Source: Phoenix dactylifera
Taxonomy: Eukaryota; Streptophyta; Magnoliopsida; Arecales; Arecaceae
Assembly (NCBI RefSeq): GCF_009389715.1
Contig: NC_052392.1
Span: forward strand, 31,729,075 to 31,793,074
Length of the DNA stretch: 64,000 nt
Reading direction: 5' to 3'
The stretch's first letter is position 1; each line of letters starts with the position of its first letter. Below, piece after piece: positions 11,257 through 24,100 of the stretch. The notes beneath the pieces were generated by a model. It had not been told where the DNA came from, ran no database searches, and worked only from the letters and a program-made list of their open reading frames with translations. A program made the translations under genes and the position numbers.

Positions 11257-11759
11257 GGACTCATGAGAGCCCTAGGGTAATGGATTCCAATATATTTTGA
11301 GAGAGACTCTTGTTTTGTGAGGCTAGGGTTCTAGAGAAGAAGAGAATTTGGGATCCTACTTCTTGTGCAAAGGGAATTCTGTGTGAATCTCTTGTAGAAC
11401 GATCGCCTGTGATCGTTCGGGTGTGTGCTATCTCTGTAATCTGTTCATCCTAGTTGAGATAAGGAGCGGTGGAGGACGTAGGCTACTTGTAGCCGAACCT
11501 CGTTACATCTTTGTGTTCGGTTTGCTACTTTCTTCCTTTCTTCTTCCTTTGGTTTGATAATCCGCTGCGGTGCTCAAGTGTTTTACCCTACTGATACCAC
11601 GGGGTAATCTTTTGCCCTTTGTAGCGGAGCGAAGCGGTGATCCTTGAGTCCGGTGTCGAGGGAGCGAGAGAGTGCTAATCCGTTTATTCTCTCTTTGCTT
11701 GTCCGACATTGGTGGTGGTGCCGGTGTGAGTGGGTTCCGGTGCAGGCGCTGCCAACAAG

Positions 11760-11771
11760 TGGTATCAGAGC
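11760..11771 (+). other. Initiator-Met tRNA primer-binding site
   Basis: TGGTATCAGAGC two bases after the LTR end. This is the standard primer site of plant copia elements. Confidence 0.85.
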
Positions 11772-11786
11772 TATTGGTATTCTGCG

Positions 11787-12396
11787 ATGGCGGATGAAGA
11801 GAAGTTGCGAATTGAGAAGTTCAATGGCACGAACTTCGGGTTTTGGAAGATGCAAATAGAGGATTACCTTTACCAGAAGGATCTCTATTTACCTCTTGGA
11901 GGTAGAGCGAAGAAACCATAGAAGATGCCCGATGAAGACTGGGAGGTCCTCGATAGGAAGATGCTCGGCACCATTAGATTGTCACTTGCATCCCAAGTGG
12001 CATTCAACATCAAAAACAAGAAGACGACGATGGAGTTGATGGCAACATTGTCGCGGATGTATGAGAAACCCTCAGCATCAAACAAGGTATTTCTCATGAA
12101 GAGGTTGTTTAATCTTCGTATGAAAAATGGCGGCAGCGTAGCAGAATACCTCAACGAGTTCAATGGACTCACGGCCCAGTTGGAGTCAGTGAGATTAGTT
12201 TTGACGATGAGATTCGGGCATTGCTAATCCTTTCCGGACTGCCTGATAGCTGGGAGGGCCTGGTGATGGCGGTGAGCAACTCTTCGGCGACGGGAAAGTT
12301 GATCTTTGATGACGTTGTGGGAGTGCTTCTGAGTGAAGAAGCAAGAAGAAAATCTTCTGGAGCTACAGAATCGTCTGGAAGTGCACTAAACACCTA
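11787..12396 (+). pseudogene. Broken copia gag
   Basis: Starts at the ATG 15 bases after the primer site. It reads as a Tork/Tnt1-type gag (N-terminal RIEKFNGTNFGFWKMQIEDY, then VFLMKRLFNLRM and YLNEFN). A stop interrupts it at 11919-11921 and the frame shifts near 12190; the downstream part (LSGLPDSWEGL) is in another frame. Homology ends near 12396, before the zinc knuckle. Nothing of pol or a 3' LTR follows, so the element was cut on the right. Confidence 0.8.
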
Positions 12397-14897
12397 GTCC
12401 GTTCAGCACTTTTTAGGAAATAATTTTAAGTGCTATTATTACTTAATAGAGTAATAAACCTTTATATTACTTATAAACCCTAAACTATTAGTTCGCACTT
12501 ATTCTAATCGGCCACCACTGCCGATTTTCCTAGCTCGTTTAATAAAGGCATTGCTGAGTTTCCAAATTTTTGAAGTAATCAGAATTATGTTATGGCACCA
12601 AGGGATGTTGAATCCATGTTATGATCTACACAAGGCTTTAATAGTTTGTTGTGATCTCTGTTCATGTTCATGTACTCAAGTCATCAGCCTTCAATTGAAT
12701 TTATCTGTTTCTGATTGTCGCCAAGTGCAACTATAATTAGATGAACTAACCGCATACAGGAGCTTTTACTATGTCTAAGTTTAATGCTAGGCACCACTTA
12801 ATACTATAGCTACAAAAGTATTAAATGTGTGCACTTTCTCTGCATAGTGCCCATCGAGCACTCCGCGGCCACGATCTTATGTACGGATCTAATTCATGTC
12901 ATGTTAATGACTGAGATGAAATTACATACATAAACTGTATCAAAATATCATAAATTTGATCAAGCAAGCTGCACTCAACGACGACTACAGATGATCAATA
13001 TCACGTGTTACCTAGTACGAAGATAGAATTACATGGTAAAAATAAGCATTTTCTTGCAAGTTTACGTACTAACGTCGGTTCTGCAGCCTCGATAAGATTT
13101 TTATAACTCTTGTCTTGTCACATCGTTATTAAAGCTTTTGCTCGCCCATTTGATGACGATGAAGACATGATTAGCCGACACGGTCCTAATCGCTACCGTC
13201 CATCTTCTTCCCCTACGCTGGGCTCTGGAGGACATCGGATCGGACCGTGTCCCCTTATCTATCTGGTAGGGTTTTTGATTCACGGAATGATGAACGAGGA
13301 CCAGGTTAAATTCTCACATAGATCCTAATAATTTCTCCACTTAGAGAGCAGACGGCTGCGTTGATGTCTTGATGACGTATCGGCAGCCCTATATCCCTAT
13401 CGGCTTGGGTTCCATTGAGCGGTGAGGAGGCTTCGGCCTCGTTCGAAGAAAATGTTAGCAGTAAAATTTTTAAGAATAAAATTTTTAGAAATAAAGCTTT
13501 TTAAATTAAAATTTTTATAAAAATTTATTTGTTGTTTGGCAAGTACATTCGTATAACGCTGTACTATTTTAATATATATTTGATAAATAAACTAACAAAT
13601 ATTATTGGGATAACAAAATGATCATAAATAACATTATATAGTATTATACAATAGAGCATAATAAAATATAATATATATTAATACATAAATATATGATGTA
13701 GTATAGTATTACTGTAATATAATATAATATTATTATAATATAGTAATATAATATTATATACTATAGCATAATAATTTAATGTAATATTAAATTATTTCAC
13801 ATAGCATATCAATATATTAGGATATATTGTAATATATTATTATATTTATAGTATAATACAATAATAAATATATAAAATATTATAATTACTAGCGTAATTT
13901 AATTTTTCATAATATAATAAATTTTCTAGCTATGTGGTAAAATTGGTTAAATAATTATTAAAAGGATATTTTGTGTAATTATTATATTTTATCATAGATA
14001 TTTTGGTAAAAAAATAATTTTCCGACCGGACCTAAAAGCACTTTTTCGGATAACTTCAAAATGGAGCTTCTTTCATAAAACTATTTAGTTATTTTATATC
14101 TCATGGCTATTGTAATAATCATAGCTATGAGAGTTAATTTGTATCTTCATATATTTTGAAATAGCATAGTTATTTTATAGCTTAACATAATGGATAAATT
14201 AAGGTTTTTATCTCGTTAATACCTCATGGCCGCTAACTAATATATTTAGTTATTTTATATCTCATGAGCTAAACCTTATTTTACCTTATGGCCGACTATG
14301 TAAACTTAATTTTAAAAAAATTAACAAATAAGCAAGAGAGGAAACGAAATTATTATACGGATATTGAGCCTAGAGAGTAGAATGGTACTTTATGAGAAAC
14401 CCTAATTATATAGGTAGGCTAAAAGGGATAGCCCTATCCGTTTGAATAACATATGGACGATTACGATTACATAATAGAGTAGCACTCTACTCTGCGCCAT
14501 TTTACTCTCTGGTTTAGTAATAGTTCTCTGACCATTTTTTATGGCTGCTAGACAAATAAACATAGCAATTTAAGTAATAAGAGTTCCCCAAATTAGCTAT
14601 GAAAATAACGCGATTGCAGTTTATTGTGTTATGTTGCTTACTGGGCTGGTGTAGCTCATTATTCTATCTTTTTCTATTTTTCAAATTCTGACCAATGATT
14701 GCTCGAGACTTGGGAAGTGCGTTAAGAAATCATTCACAATTATTGGACTTCTGGTTTAGACTAGTTAGATTAGTTTAGTTTGAACATTTTTTTTGAATTG
14801 AATCATAATAATTAGTTAGCATATTTTTACTTATATCACTTTGGAATAATTGATTATGAGATTATTTATTTTGATCTTGATTTAAATTGATTAAGAG
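12397..14897. other. Gene-free, largely AT-rich stretch
   Basis: No coding frame with recognisable homology. 13440-14340 is extremely AT-rich with ATAATATA words and may be a decayed DNA transposon (GGCCTCGTTCGAAG near 13433, TTCCGACCGGACC near 14020). The ends match only loosely and I saw no target duplication. Confidence 0.4.
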
Positions 14898-14990
14898 TTG
14901 AAGAATTACTATTATTGTTTTGATTAGTAGCCTTGCAGTCTGCCCTGCAAGTATGTGAGGTATGTTGCACTCCGGGTTCGAGGCGTGATA
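14898..14990 (+). repeat. End of a chromovirus-like LTR
   Basis: Closely resembles 6646-6738: GAAGAATTACTA at the left, then TTGCACTCC.GGTTCG.G and TGATA at the right. No primer site follows, so this should be a 3' LTR end or solo-LTR end. It may be the far end of the LTR that starts at 8041, pushed away by nested insertions. Confidence 0.6.
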
Positions 14991-16368
14991 GAAGTGCTAC
15001 TCTATTATTCTTGTTGAGAAATCCTGATCAAGGTGCTATGTTTCAGAGGCTCGTACTCTTTCACATGGTGGTATAATCTCCTTGATTAACTCACTTCTTT
15101 CTTTGACTTCAATATGTCCTGTCTGTATCAATTAAAGTTTATATAGATGTATTATATTGATCAAGTAAAGGGAATTACATAAACTATCTCGATCTGAAAA
15201 AAAAGGGAAGATCAAAATACTTTTAGTAACTCCCCCCTTATCTTCCTTGGCTGCTATTCATTGATTGTTGACCATCCTCATGAGGAGGCATCCTTGCATA
15301 TTCTTTCCTCCCTCTCGTGTTCTTTCTCCCTTCTTCGTGTACATATTTATTTTCTGATTTAAAAAGTTAGGGGAAATGACTCATTTCCTCCTTATTCTCT
15401 CAAAAAAATTCTGAAAATAGAGAAGTATAATGGAGTATATTCCATACTAATAAGCGACATATCAATGGCCTTTCACAATGATTCCCGACGTGTTTACCAT
15501 ATGAACTTCATAATGCAACTATTTTGAAGTCCAAAAATTTGGTCGATGTTGCCACCAAAATCCGGTGTGATGATGGAGAATTGTCAAGGGTGCTGATCGA
15601 TTTGCTGCAGTGGCCAAAGATGAAGAATTAATCTGCACATAAAAAGAAGAGCAAAAAAGTTCGTTGGAGCTAATCTAGACAGGAGATCTCCGGTACTTAA
15701 GTCAAACAGAGTTTTCGAGAACATGATATCTAGAAAGATGAAAAAGAAGAGGAAGTAAAGAGCTTGTAGCTGAGGAATGGTGTTCTTAGTTCTTACCTCT
15801 CTTTACCTTCAATAAAAAATAAAAAATTGAGGCCTTGAGCTCTTTTTATGAATGAAAAATCTGTAACCCATCAGAGTTGAACTCTAAATTGTTTTCCTTA
15901 CATGGATCAGCCCAAAACTATGACCAGAATGTACCATTTCTCGGCTTACGATTGTCTGCTACTGGCCACATAAGTCAGGAAACTTTTAATGCAGGTAACT
16001 AAAAGTTTTCATTTCAAGCTGAAGTATTGATGTAGTTTTTTTCCTCATTAGGCTAGAGTCCTAGATATTTCTTCTGGTATGCGAATTTTTTGATGAAAAT
16101 GACTTTAAAGAAGGGGTTTAACATGAAGCTTTCCTTGGCCATATGATTCACCTATCTCTATCATGTACAAGGCGACGATCCAGCACAACACTTCCGTATG
16201 AGAGTAGGGAATATGTTGTTATCAATGTTTATAGCAGTCCATTTGTATCTCTTTCTGGTAGATATACACTATATGCAACCTACGTTAAGTATAAAAAAAT
16301 TGAGATTTTTGTATTTATACTCCCACAAATTTAGGATATTACATACTTACCTATCAAAAACCACTACT

Positions 16369-16432
<64 letters not shown>

Positions 16433-17439
16433 ATTAATTCATCATAATTTTGCAACAATATCCGCTCTATTAGTTTTTTTTTTTTTTTGGTTTTTTTGCT
16501 GGTGTAACGGCGTCTCACTACATACGGCCGTGAGTATGCCCGAAATAATCACCGTACAAAATACGCTCTAGTGCCGATGGCACATGCTCCAATGCCTCCA
16601 TGTGACAACTCTAGAATGATGCGCTGCGAAAGAAGTGAAAGAAGTGACCCAGTCCACTGCACTGTTCGCCTCTCGAAATACATGTGTGACACTAAAGGAG
16701 TTAAATTCCTCCAAAAGATAGCAAATATCTCTGTTAGTTTTACTATTGGCAATATTAATGGTTATTCGTTTTAAATTTAAATAACTCTATTACCCTCTTG
16801 CATGTCTACCATTGGAAAAATTATGCAAAACAACTCTTTACAAATCGAATGTTAAATTTTTTTCAAGAATATTAATACAAAAGAGAGTCGTGATACATTT
16901 AAACGTGTGCATGCTATTACCGTTAGCCAAAAATAGGATTAAGAGCATATACACCACAAAGAAAACTCTAACTTGCATCCTTCCATTGGCATCTTTTTTT
17001 CCTTGAAGACCGGTCTCAAGTTTGAACCCAGAATCCAGACCTTCATACATGAACCATGAATTCATGGGTTTCGACAAAGAATTATTTTGTAGCTGAAATT
17101 ATGTATAGGTCCCCCTATTTATGAGTCTCCAGCTACAGTGAGCTACATCTCCTAGAGAGGTCCCATATGTCGAAATCCTCGGTTACAAGGATCTACGTCT
17201 CTTTTCCTAGAATCCAAGGAACTGTATGCATCTCCTAGATATGTTGAATCTTTCATTCATGCCAGAGATTCAAGGGAGAGGATATATAAGACAGTGGAGT
17301 AGACCATGGATGCAACGCAGTTTTTTTTTTCGCTTAAGAAAAAAGGGGAAAAAAAAACCTCATCCGCATAATAACCCTCACTGGGCCTCCCTTCCACCAG
17401 AGAATGTTCGATGCAGATAGAAAATTTGCTTATATCCTT
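14991..17439. other. Gene-free stretch
   Basis: No gene recognised. It contains a pure (AT)n run at 16371-16428 and homopolymer runs near 16475 and 17320. Short frames here lack homology and read through the microsatellite. Confidence 0.5.
16371..16428. repeat. (AT)n microsatellite
   Basis: Uninterrupted AT dinucleotide run of about 58 bases. Confidence 0.95.
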
Positions 17440-20400
17440 TTCGACCCGTGGGTTACCCTACGTGTGAGTACGCCACCTCAGTGCCAGCTGGACCAGAAGT
17501 GCTTCCATCGATCGTGTCCAAGCGGGGAGCATCCGGTCCCCATTTAATCGACGCCCACACGTTTCGAATCTAGACCATGTTATGGAGAGCTTCTTTAGGG
17601 CTAAGTGGACAGAGCAACCTACGGGTGGGAGCCTAGCGGATATACTTTCGCCTTTGGTTGGGATGTCAGAGGAGGAGACAACAGTATTGATCAGACCGAT
17701 TTTGGAGGGGAAGATCAGAGAGGCAGTGAGGTCCCTTGCGGGGGACAAGGCTTCAGGGCCGGATGGCTTCCCACCCTTGTTTTTCCAGAGATATTAGATG
17801 ATAGTACGACGAGATGTAAGGGCGGCTATACAGCAGTTTTTTAGCACAGCAGTGATGGCAATAGATTGGCAAAGGGCTTTCATCACTTTGATACCGAAGC
17901 GGCGGGAAGCCACGGAGTCGAGTCATTTTCGTCCGATCAGCCTTTGTACGACCTTATACAAGGCTACGGCGAAGATCCTCGCCGTCAGGTTGAGGGATGT
18001 TCTTCCTAGGCTTATTAGCCCGGAGCAGGGGGCTTTTTTGGAGGGGTGGAGTATATCTGACAATGTGCTTATTGCCCAAGAGTTCATGTTTGATCTCGGT
18101 AGGGCTCCGGTGAGGAGGAGCTTGATAGGGATCAAGTTTGACATGGAGAGGGCCTATGATAGGGTGAGATGGGATTTCTTGCAGCAGTCCTTGCAGGGGT
18201 TCGGATTTCATGAGACTTGAATAGATGGGTAATGGGCTGTGTGCATGCTCCCTCCTTTGCTATCTTGGTGAATGGTACGCCGTCCCGCTTCTTTATGTCG
18301 TCAGGGGGGTTGCGCCAGGGATGCCCCCTTTCTCCCCTATTATTCATTATGTGTATAAATGCACTGCCTAGATCCCTACGGCGGGCAGTGGCCATTCAGG
18401 AGTTGGAGGTTCATAGGCCGATGGTGAGGGCCCCTCTGATCTCCCACTTGCTTTTTGCTGATGATTGTTTGCTCTTAGCCAGGTCGTCGCGGTAGGCGGC
18501 CCAGATCATTTGTCAGATTATTCGGAGTTACTGTGCAGCATCGGGACAGTGGGTCAATCTGACTAAATCAGATATTACTTTCAGCCCGAAGACCAAAGTG
18601 GCGGTGAGGCGGTCTATATTGGAGATCCTGGGGGTGGGAGAGCAGTAGGGCACAATGACATACTTGGGGGTCCCACTCTCGGACCAGCGGCTGCGACGTA
18701 GGGACTGTACATCCCTGGAGCTCACTATCAGATGCAGATTAGAGGGGTGGCAGATGCATACACTTTCTATGATGGGTAGGATCACTCTGGTTCGATCAGT
18801 TCTTACCTCGGTCCCTATCTACCTACTTTCCAACACCATCATTCCAGTTACAGTCTTGAGGTCCCTTGAGCAGCTATTCAGGAACTTTATTTGGAGGAGG
18901 AATAGTGGCAGAGGTGGAGTCCATTTGCTGGCATGGGATGTTGTATGCCAACCGACTAGCTATGGAGGTTTGGAGGTGCAATCCTTGGTGGCGAGAAGGA
19001 AGGCCCTAGCGGTTAGACACGCAGTTAGATTTGTGCTCAAGCCCGAGAGTATGTGGTCCTCGCTGATGAGGGCCAAGTATGGCACCTTGGCTCCCGGGGT
19101 GCGAGCTGGCCGTCACCACTCACCGATCTGAAGGGAGATTTGCACTAGAGCAGTGATGGTGCTTCCAGAGATTAGATGGAATATAGGTGACGGTCGGTCT
19201 ATTGATGTGCTGGAGGATAGCTGGGTAACCGAGCTGCCGATCTGTTGCATGTCGACCATGGTGGATTTGACGAGATTAGCAGGCTGCAGAGTTAGCGAGC
19301 TGCTGACTTTAGAGGGGGGTCGATGGAGGGAGGAGATGATCCGGGAGGTTTTTGGGGAGCAGCAGGCGGAGTCTGTTCTGTCTCTTCCGGTTCCCGTCGG
19401 GGGGGGGGCCAACAAGCTAGTATTGGTCCCGACGGGACAGTTGCGAGTTCGTGCTAGAGATCTCTATGCCTTGATCGGTTGGGAGCCAGCTCGTCAGATT
19501 GAGGGTGGTTGGATATAGAAATGGCAAAATATGACCCGATCCGCCAACCCGATCCATGTTCGATCCGCCATAAACAGGTTTGGGTTTGGCCTAAACAGGT
19601 TCGGGTCATAAATAGGTCGACCCGTTTAACCTGTTCATTAATTGGGTCGAATACGGGTTTTAGATGTCTGACCCGTTTAAACCGTTTAACCCGTTTAACT
19701 GTTAGGCAGGTTAAACAAGTCTAAACAAGTTAAACGGGTTAAACAGGTCTAAACGGGTTAAACAGGTCTAAATAGGTCGGATTGGATAGGTTAAACAGGT
19801 TGGGTTGGGCAGGTTAAACAGGTCTAAACAGGTTAAACGGGTCGGGTTGGACAAACAGGTTAAACAGGTCAGGTCGGGGTAGCCAAACAGGTTACCTCTT
19901 TATTAAACAGGTTAAACGGGTCGGATCGGGTTACCTGTTTATTAAACATGACAGGTTCAGGTTGTAATTTTTGACCTTTTTAATAAACAGGTCGAATTCA
20001 TGTTTATGATTTTCTGACCCAACCTGCATGTGACCCGACCCGTTTATGACCCGACCCGACCCGATTGCCACCCCTAGTTGGATATGGAGGTTGCGGATTC
20101 ACCCGCTTGTGGCATTATTCATCTGAAAGGTGGCCTGGGGCTGCCTTCCTACGAGGAGCTTGTTAGTCCGACGTGGCATGGCGGTCTCTCAGTGTTGTGA
20201 GGAGTGTGCAGATATTGAGGAGATGGCCGAGCATGTCCTTCTGCAGTGCCCTAGAGCCCGAGAGATTTGGAGGAGGTCACAAGTCCTACTACCCGACTCG
20301 GTAGTCTCTGTGCATGATATGATTCAGATGCTGAAAGCATCCACGCAGAGTCCCCAATCTGCTGAGGCAGGGATTTTGGTGGCATACTTGTCCTACCACA

Positions 20401-21130
20401 TCTGGTTGGATAGGAATGCCGGCCTATTTGAGGGGAGGAGGTCGCCCCCGAGGAGGGTGGTGGACAGAGCGACGCTATATGCGAGGGAGGTTCTTGCGGC
20501 TACCGTTGGGTTTTCTTCTGGGATAGTCAGGGACTTCTGAAGTACTCTCCACGCTGCTTCAGCACCCCAATTTGCCCTTGTTTCTTGGGTACCCCTACCC
20601 CTTGGCTATTTCAAAGTAAATTTCGACGGCAGACGGTCAGTGGCTGGTGTGACTGGAGGGGTTGGATTTGTGATCAGGGACCACCTTGGTAGGATGATAG
20701 CAGCAGGAGGGCGGCGCATGCCAGGACTCACAATGGTCGGGGTATAGCTGCGGGCAGCTTGGAAGGGTATATCCTATGCGTGGCAGGTACTTGGTGTGGA
20801 GCGGGTCTGCCTTGAGGGAGACTCATGTGTGGTTATCAACTGGCTCCGAAGGGCAGATCAGTTTGGAGATGGTCATCCCCTTATTCGGGAGACCCGTAGG
20901 ATGGCGCGGTTGATAGGTGATGTTCAAATATGATACGTGTTTAGGAAGGCGAACTGGGCTGCAGACTACGTCACCTCCTTTGTTGCTCGGCATTCCGAAA
21001 ATTTTTTTTAGATGTCTGTATCAGATGTTCATCCTTTTTTGTACCTTTTACTTTTTTATGATTTAGCAGGTTGTATTCACGTTAGAGTTATATAAAATGA
21101 GTAGCCGTTTTTATTAAAGAAAAAAAAATA
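17440..21130 (+). mobile_element. Decayed L1-type LINE, 5'-truncated, with RNase H
   Basis: A non-LTR reverse transcriptase reads through several frames with stops. The region before the RT starts near 17580 (SFFRAKW). The RT core includes DKASGPDGFP near 17745, LRQGCPLSPLLF near 18313 and the catalytic FADD near 18460. The zinc-binding RT C-terminal region (WGCLPTRSLLVRRG, then CCEECADIEEMAEHVLLQCP) lies at 20130-20270. A C-terminal RNase H (KVNFDG near 20615, LEGDS near 20815, NWAADYV near 20950) ends at about 21008. An A-rich tail follows near 21118-21130. The endonuclease end is missing. About eight stops and one insertion make it dead. Target duplication was not found. Confidence 0.87.
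19516..20076. mobile_element. hAT MITE inserted in the LINE
   Basis: 561 bp with ends TAGAAATGGCAA and (inverted) TAGGGGTGGCAA. It is flanked on both sides by the 8-bp duplication GTTGGATA (19508-19515 and 20077-20084). Removing the element and one duplication restores the LINE frame exactly. The inside is a tangle of GTTAAACAGGT and GGGTCGGGT repeats with no coding frame. The ends and 8-bp duplication are diagnostic of hAT. Confidence 0.93.
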
Positions 21131-24100
21131 TCAATTATGCTACCATCTTGGTGGCGATGCAATGCTGTTTACCTCCTCTTATTGGTTGGCAGTCCCATCG
21201 GTCCGTACCTCAAATTGACAAATGATGATTAGAGGACGCTGATCATGCGTCCTCTCTGCCCTTGGTTTGTCCATTGATGGGAGATGTGGTACCAGATGTC
21301 TCAATCATTTGGCAGCGTCCACAAGATAATGATGAAGGAAGCTTACAAGATAGTGGCAAGCAAACTTGAGTTAAATGTGGCTGAAGAGAACAACTCAGAA
21401 GAGACCCGGTGATAAAACAGTGCTTTTGAATAGGGTTAGCAAACGAGCAAATCATTCCACCAGCTAGCTCATATTTTGCAAAAAAGTTAGCTCAAATTCA
21501 GCTTGCTCAATTTAGTTAATATAATATAATTATCTATTTTACTATTAATTAATATATATTTTGAAAAATTAAGATATTTGTTAATTATAAAATGAAAATG
21601 TAATTAAAAAATAAATTTTAGATTATATAAATTAAAGTCTCGAAAGATCTCGAGCTCTCGCCAAATCTTTCAGACGAGCCTTTCTCAAATAGCTCGAGCT
21701 CGGTTTGATCGTAAAAAAGGCCAAGCTAGAGCCGAGCTCATTCGTGTTCAGTTTGTTTATACTTTTAGTTGCGAAGTAAAATTAAGTTTACATACTGGAA
21801 AAGCCATTATGGTAGACAAAGAGGCATTTATAGACTGAAGAACTTTGACTGCTTTACGTGGCTGAAGGAGACATATATGCTTTCATGGTTATTTGGTAAT
21901 ATAATCAGAACAATTCGTCATGGTAACAATCTTAAAACTTGTTGGAATGGCACGAGAGTTAGGGAATTATGCTATGGATATTAGTTATTACAAATAGGTT
22001 TTGGTTGGAAATTCTATAATAAACTCAGATTGATGGACATCCAATTATCATAAACTAGGGCCCGGCATGTGTGAGATATAATCCACTCACAACTTATTTA
22101 TCTTAAGACAAACATTTGCCCACAAGGATGTAGTCAAGCATGTGAGATGCACAACCATCTCATAGTTAACTTCTTTTGAGGAAGATACTTGTGGCAAGAA
22201 TGGTAATTGGCCATTGGGTTGGGTTGGTATCAAAATTACTTCCATACCTAATCTTTTTATAGTTGGGCTCATACCAATCTATTTATTTGATATAAATCAA
22301 TGCCCAACTAATAACTGATCAAGGCTTCACATATCAGTTAGTTATACATCTTTAAGAATAAATATGAAGTAGGACCAAAAAATTACAAGCTCAACATTCT
22401 TTTCAACACATTTTGTGCTTTTAAGGCATCAACAGTATAATCTTCTGAGCCATTAATGGTATGAAATTATCGCTGTCCTTGAGATTTGGAGCTGTTTTAA
22501 AAATTTGTCCAATCCTAATGATCCATTAATTAAGTCTCACATATGGACAGAACCCTAACCTATTATGATTAGAGTATCATCGAGGAACACAAATCCAACC
22601 TAAACATGACATGCTCAAACTTGTTCCTTCTACCTACAGGCATTTACTATTCTAAATTCTAAATTTAAGTTTATCGGCTGAAGAGCACCCCAATTTATAT
22701 CCATGGGTTATTAGGATTTAGGTTGTATCTTTTATCTTTCATGCGGAAGGATGATTAGTCTTCTTTCGTGATGTCGATTGTTGAATTGCATTCTGCATGG
22801 ATCTCAAAGCACTCCGAACTTCTTTGGCACAGAAGATATCGTTATTGGAATCATTCCATGATTTTTTTTTGTGCTTAAAAAAAACTGACAACCATACAGC
22901 TCGGTAAATTCCCTGTTTAATCTCAATAAATGCCATATCTAGGTGCGACGCAGGTGGCATTTCTTTCCACCCGTGGTTTCGTGGGAAAATTCCAAAAGCC
23001 AGAATGGAAATTTTTCAAATTTTATCTAGACCAATAATACATCAGAGTGCAATAAAGCCTGGGATAAGTGTTATGCTTGCCAGACAAGTAAGCAATAGTT
23101 GTGCTTGTTATAACTTATAAGCTAGGAATAACTATTCAAATGGGAGATTTTTCTATAAAAACTATTTCAAGTGGGAGATGTCATAGGCTATTCTTGGTAT
23201 AAAGTTATCATTTATGACTAATTTTTTACTTTTTAAGAGATAGGAAGGCCTAATCGAGAAAGTGGATAAGAGGTGGGATAATAAAGTTATCACAACTTTA
23301 TCCTGGAATAAGTAATAACCACAACATTTTGAGTGTTTTTTCCTCTCAACTGTTGATCCCGGACGATTTAGTCAAACCGGGGACAAAAAGGGGTCGGTGG
23401 TTCCTTAGATGTACTGGAACTAGGGTTGTCCTCAAATTTTATCCCATTTATAGAATGACGTCAAGAATCCCTAGTTGACAAAAAAAGTAGCTAAAAAGTT
23501 GTGGGCAACCTTTTTTCACCCGGATATGCTCCTTGTGCCATCAGCTATACTATCATATGACCTAATCTTGTTTATTAGACAAAAAGAACCATTTATCCTA
23601 CCTTATCCTAGAATTAAATATTGTGAGAAAATATTAGTGGTAATTTTTATATGGTATCAGAGCAGAGATCCTGAGTTCGAATTTTATAAAAATTTCACAT
23701 GTTGAGCTCACTCATTAAAGAAAAGTTCGGCTCACGCTTAAGCTTTTAGGATAAGTGGTGATTTTAACAAATATATTAATCAAGAATAACCATGGTTTAT
23801 CCCTAATTTGGGATCTAATTTCTAAACCGGCCAAATGCTCTCATCCAAAATTTATTCTGAAACTTGTAGCCCAATTTAAAATAACTCACGGCATAACTAT
23901 TTTAATAAACATAACTTTTGCTTGTCCAATTTTTATTCTAGTGAAAACTTTGCTAAAGTAGATGTATTCGCCACCCTGTGCCAAGATTACCCATTACTAA
24001 TGGAGAAATGCCATTTGCAAGCGCAGCTTACACATTCAACCATTTATGTTGATCATGTAGCAACTCATGATTGCCATGCAAACTCATGCAGGAATGGATG

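Larger units (their letters stand above)
10788..11757 (+). repeat. Ty1/copia 5' LTR, 970 bp
   Basis: Ends are perfect inverted repeats TGTTGG...CCAACA. The right end is followed by the primer site. U3 carries eleven copies of GAGTCGAC (10871-11159), and a TATA box lies at 11249-11256. Confidence 0.85.

Noticed and set aside
10825..11280. Frames with repeated ESTRVDS-like peptides
   Set aside because: They are translations of the LTR motif array, not a repeat protein.
11760..11771. tRNA-like word TGGTATCAGAGC (also 61918)
   Set aside because: It is a primer-binding site; there is no tRNA cloverleaf.
13433..14035. Possible MITE with GGCCTCGTTCG and GGTCCGGTCGG ends
   Set aside because: The ends match loosely and no target duplication is visible.
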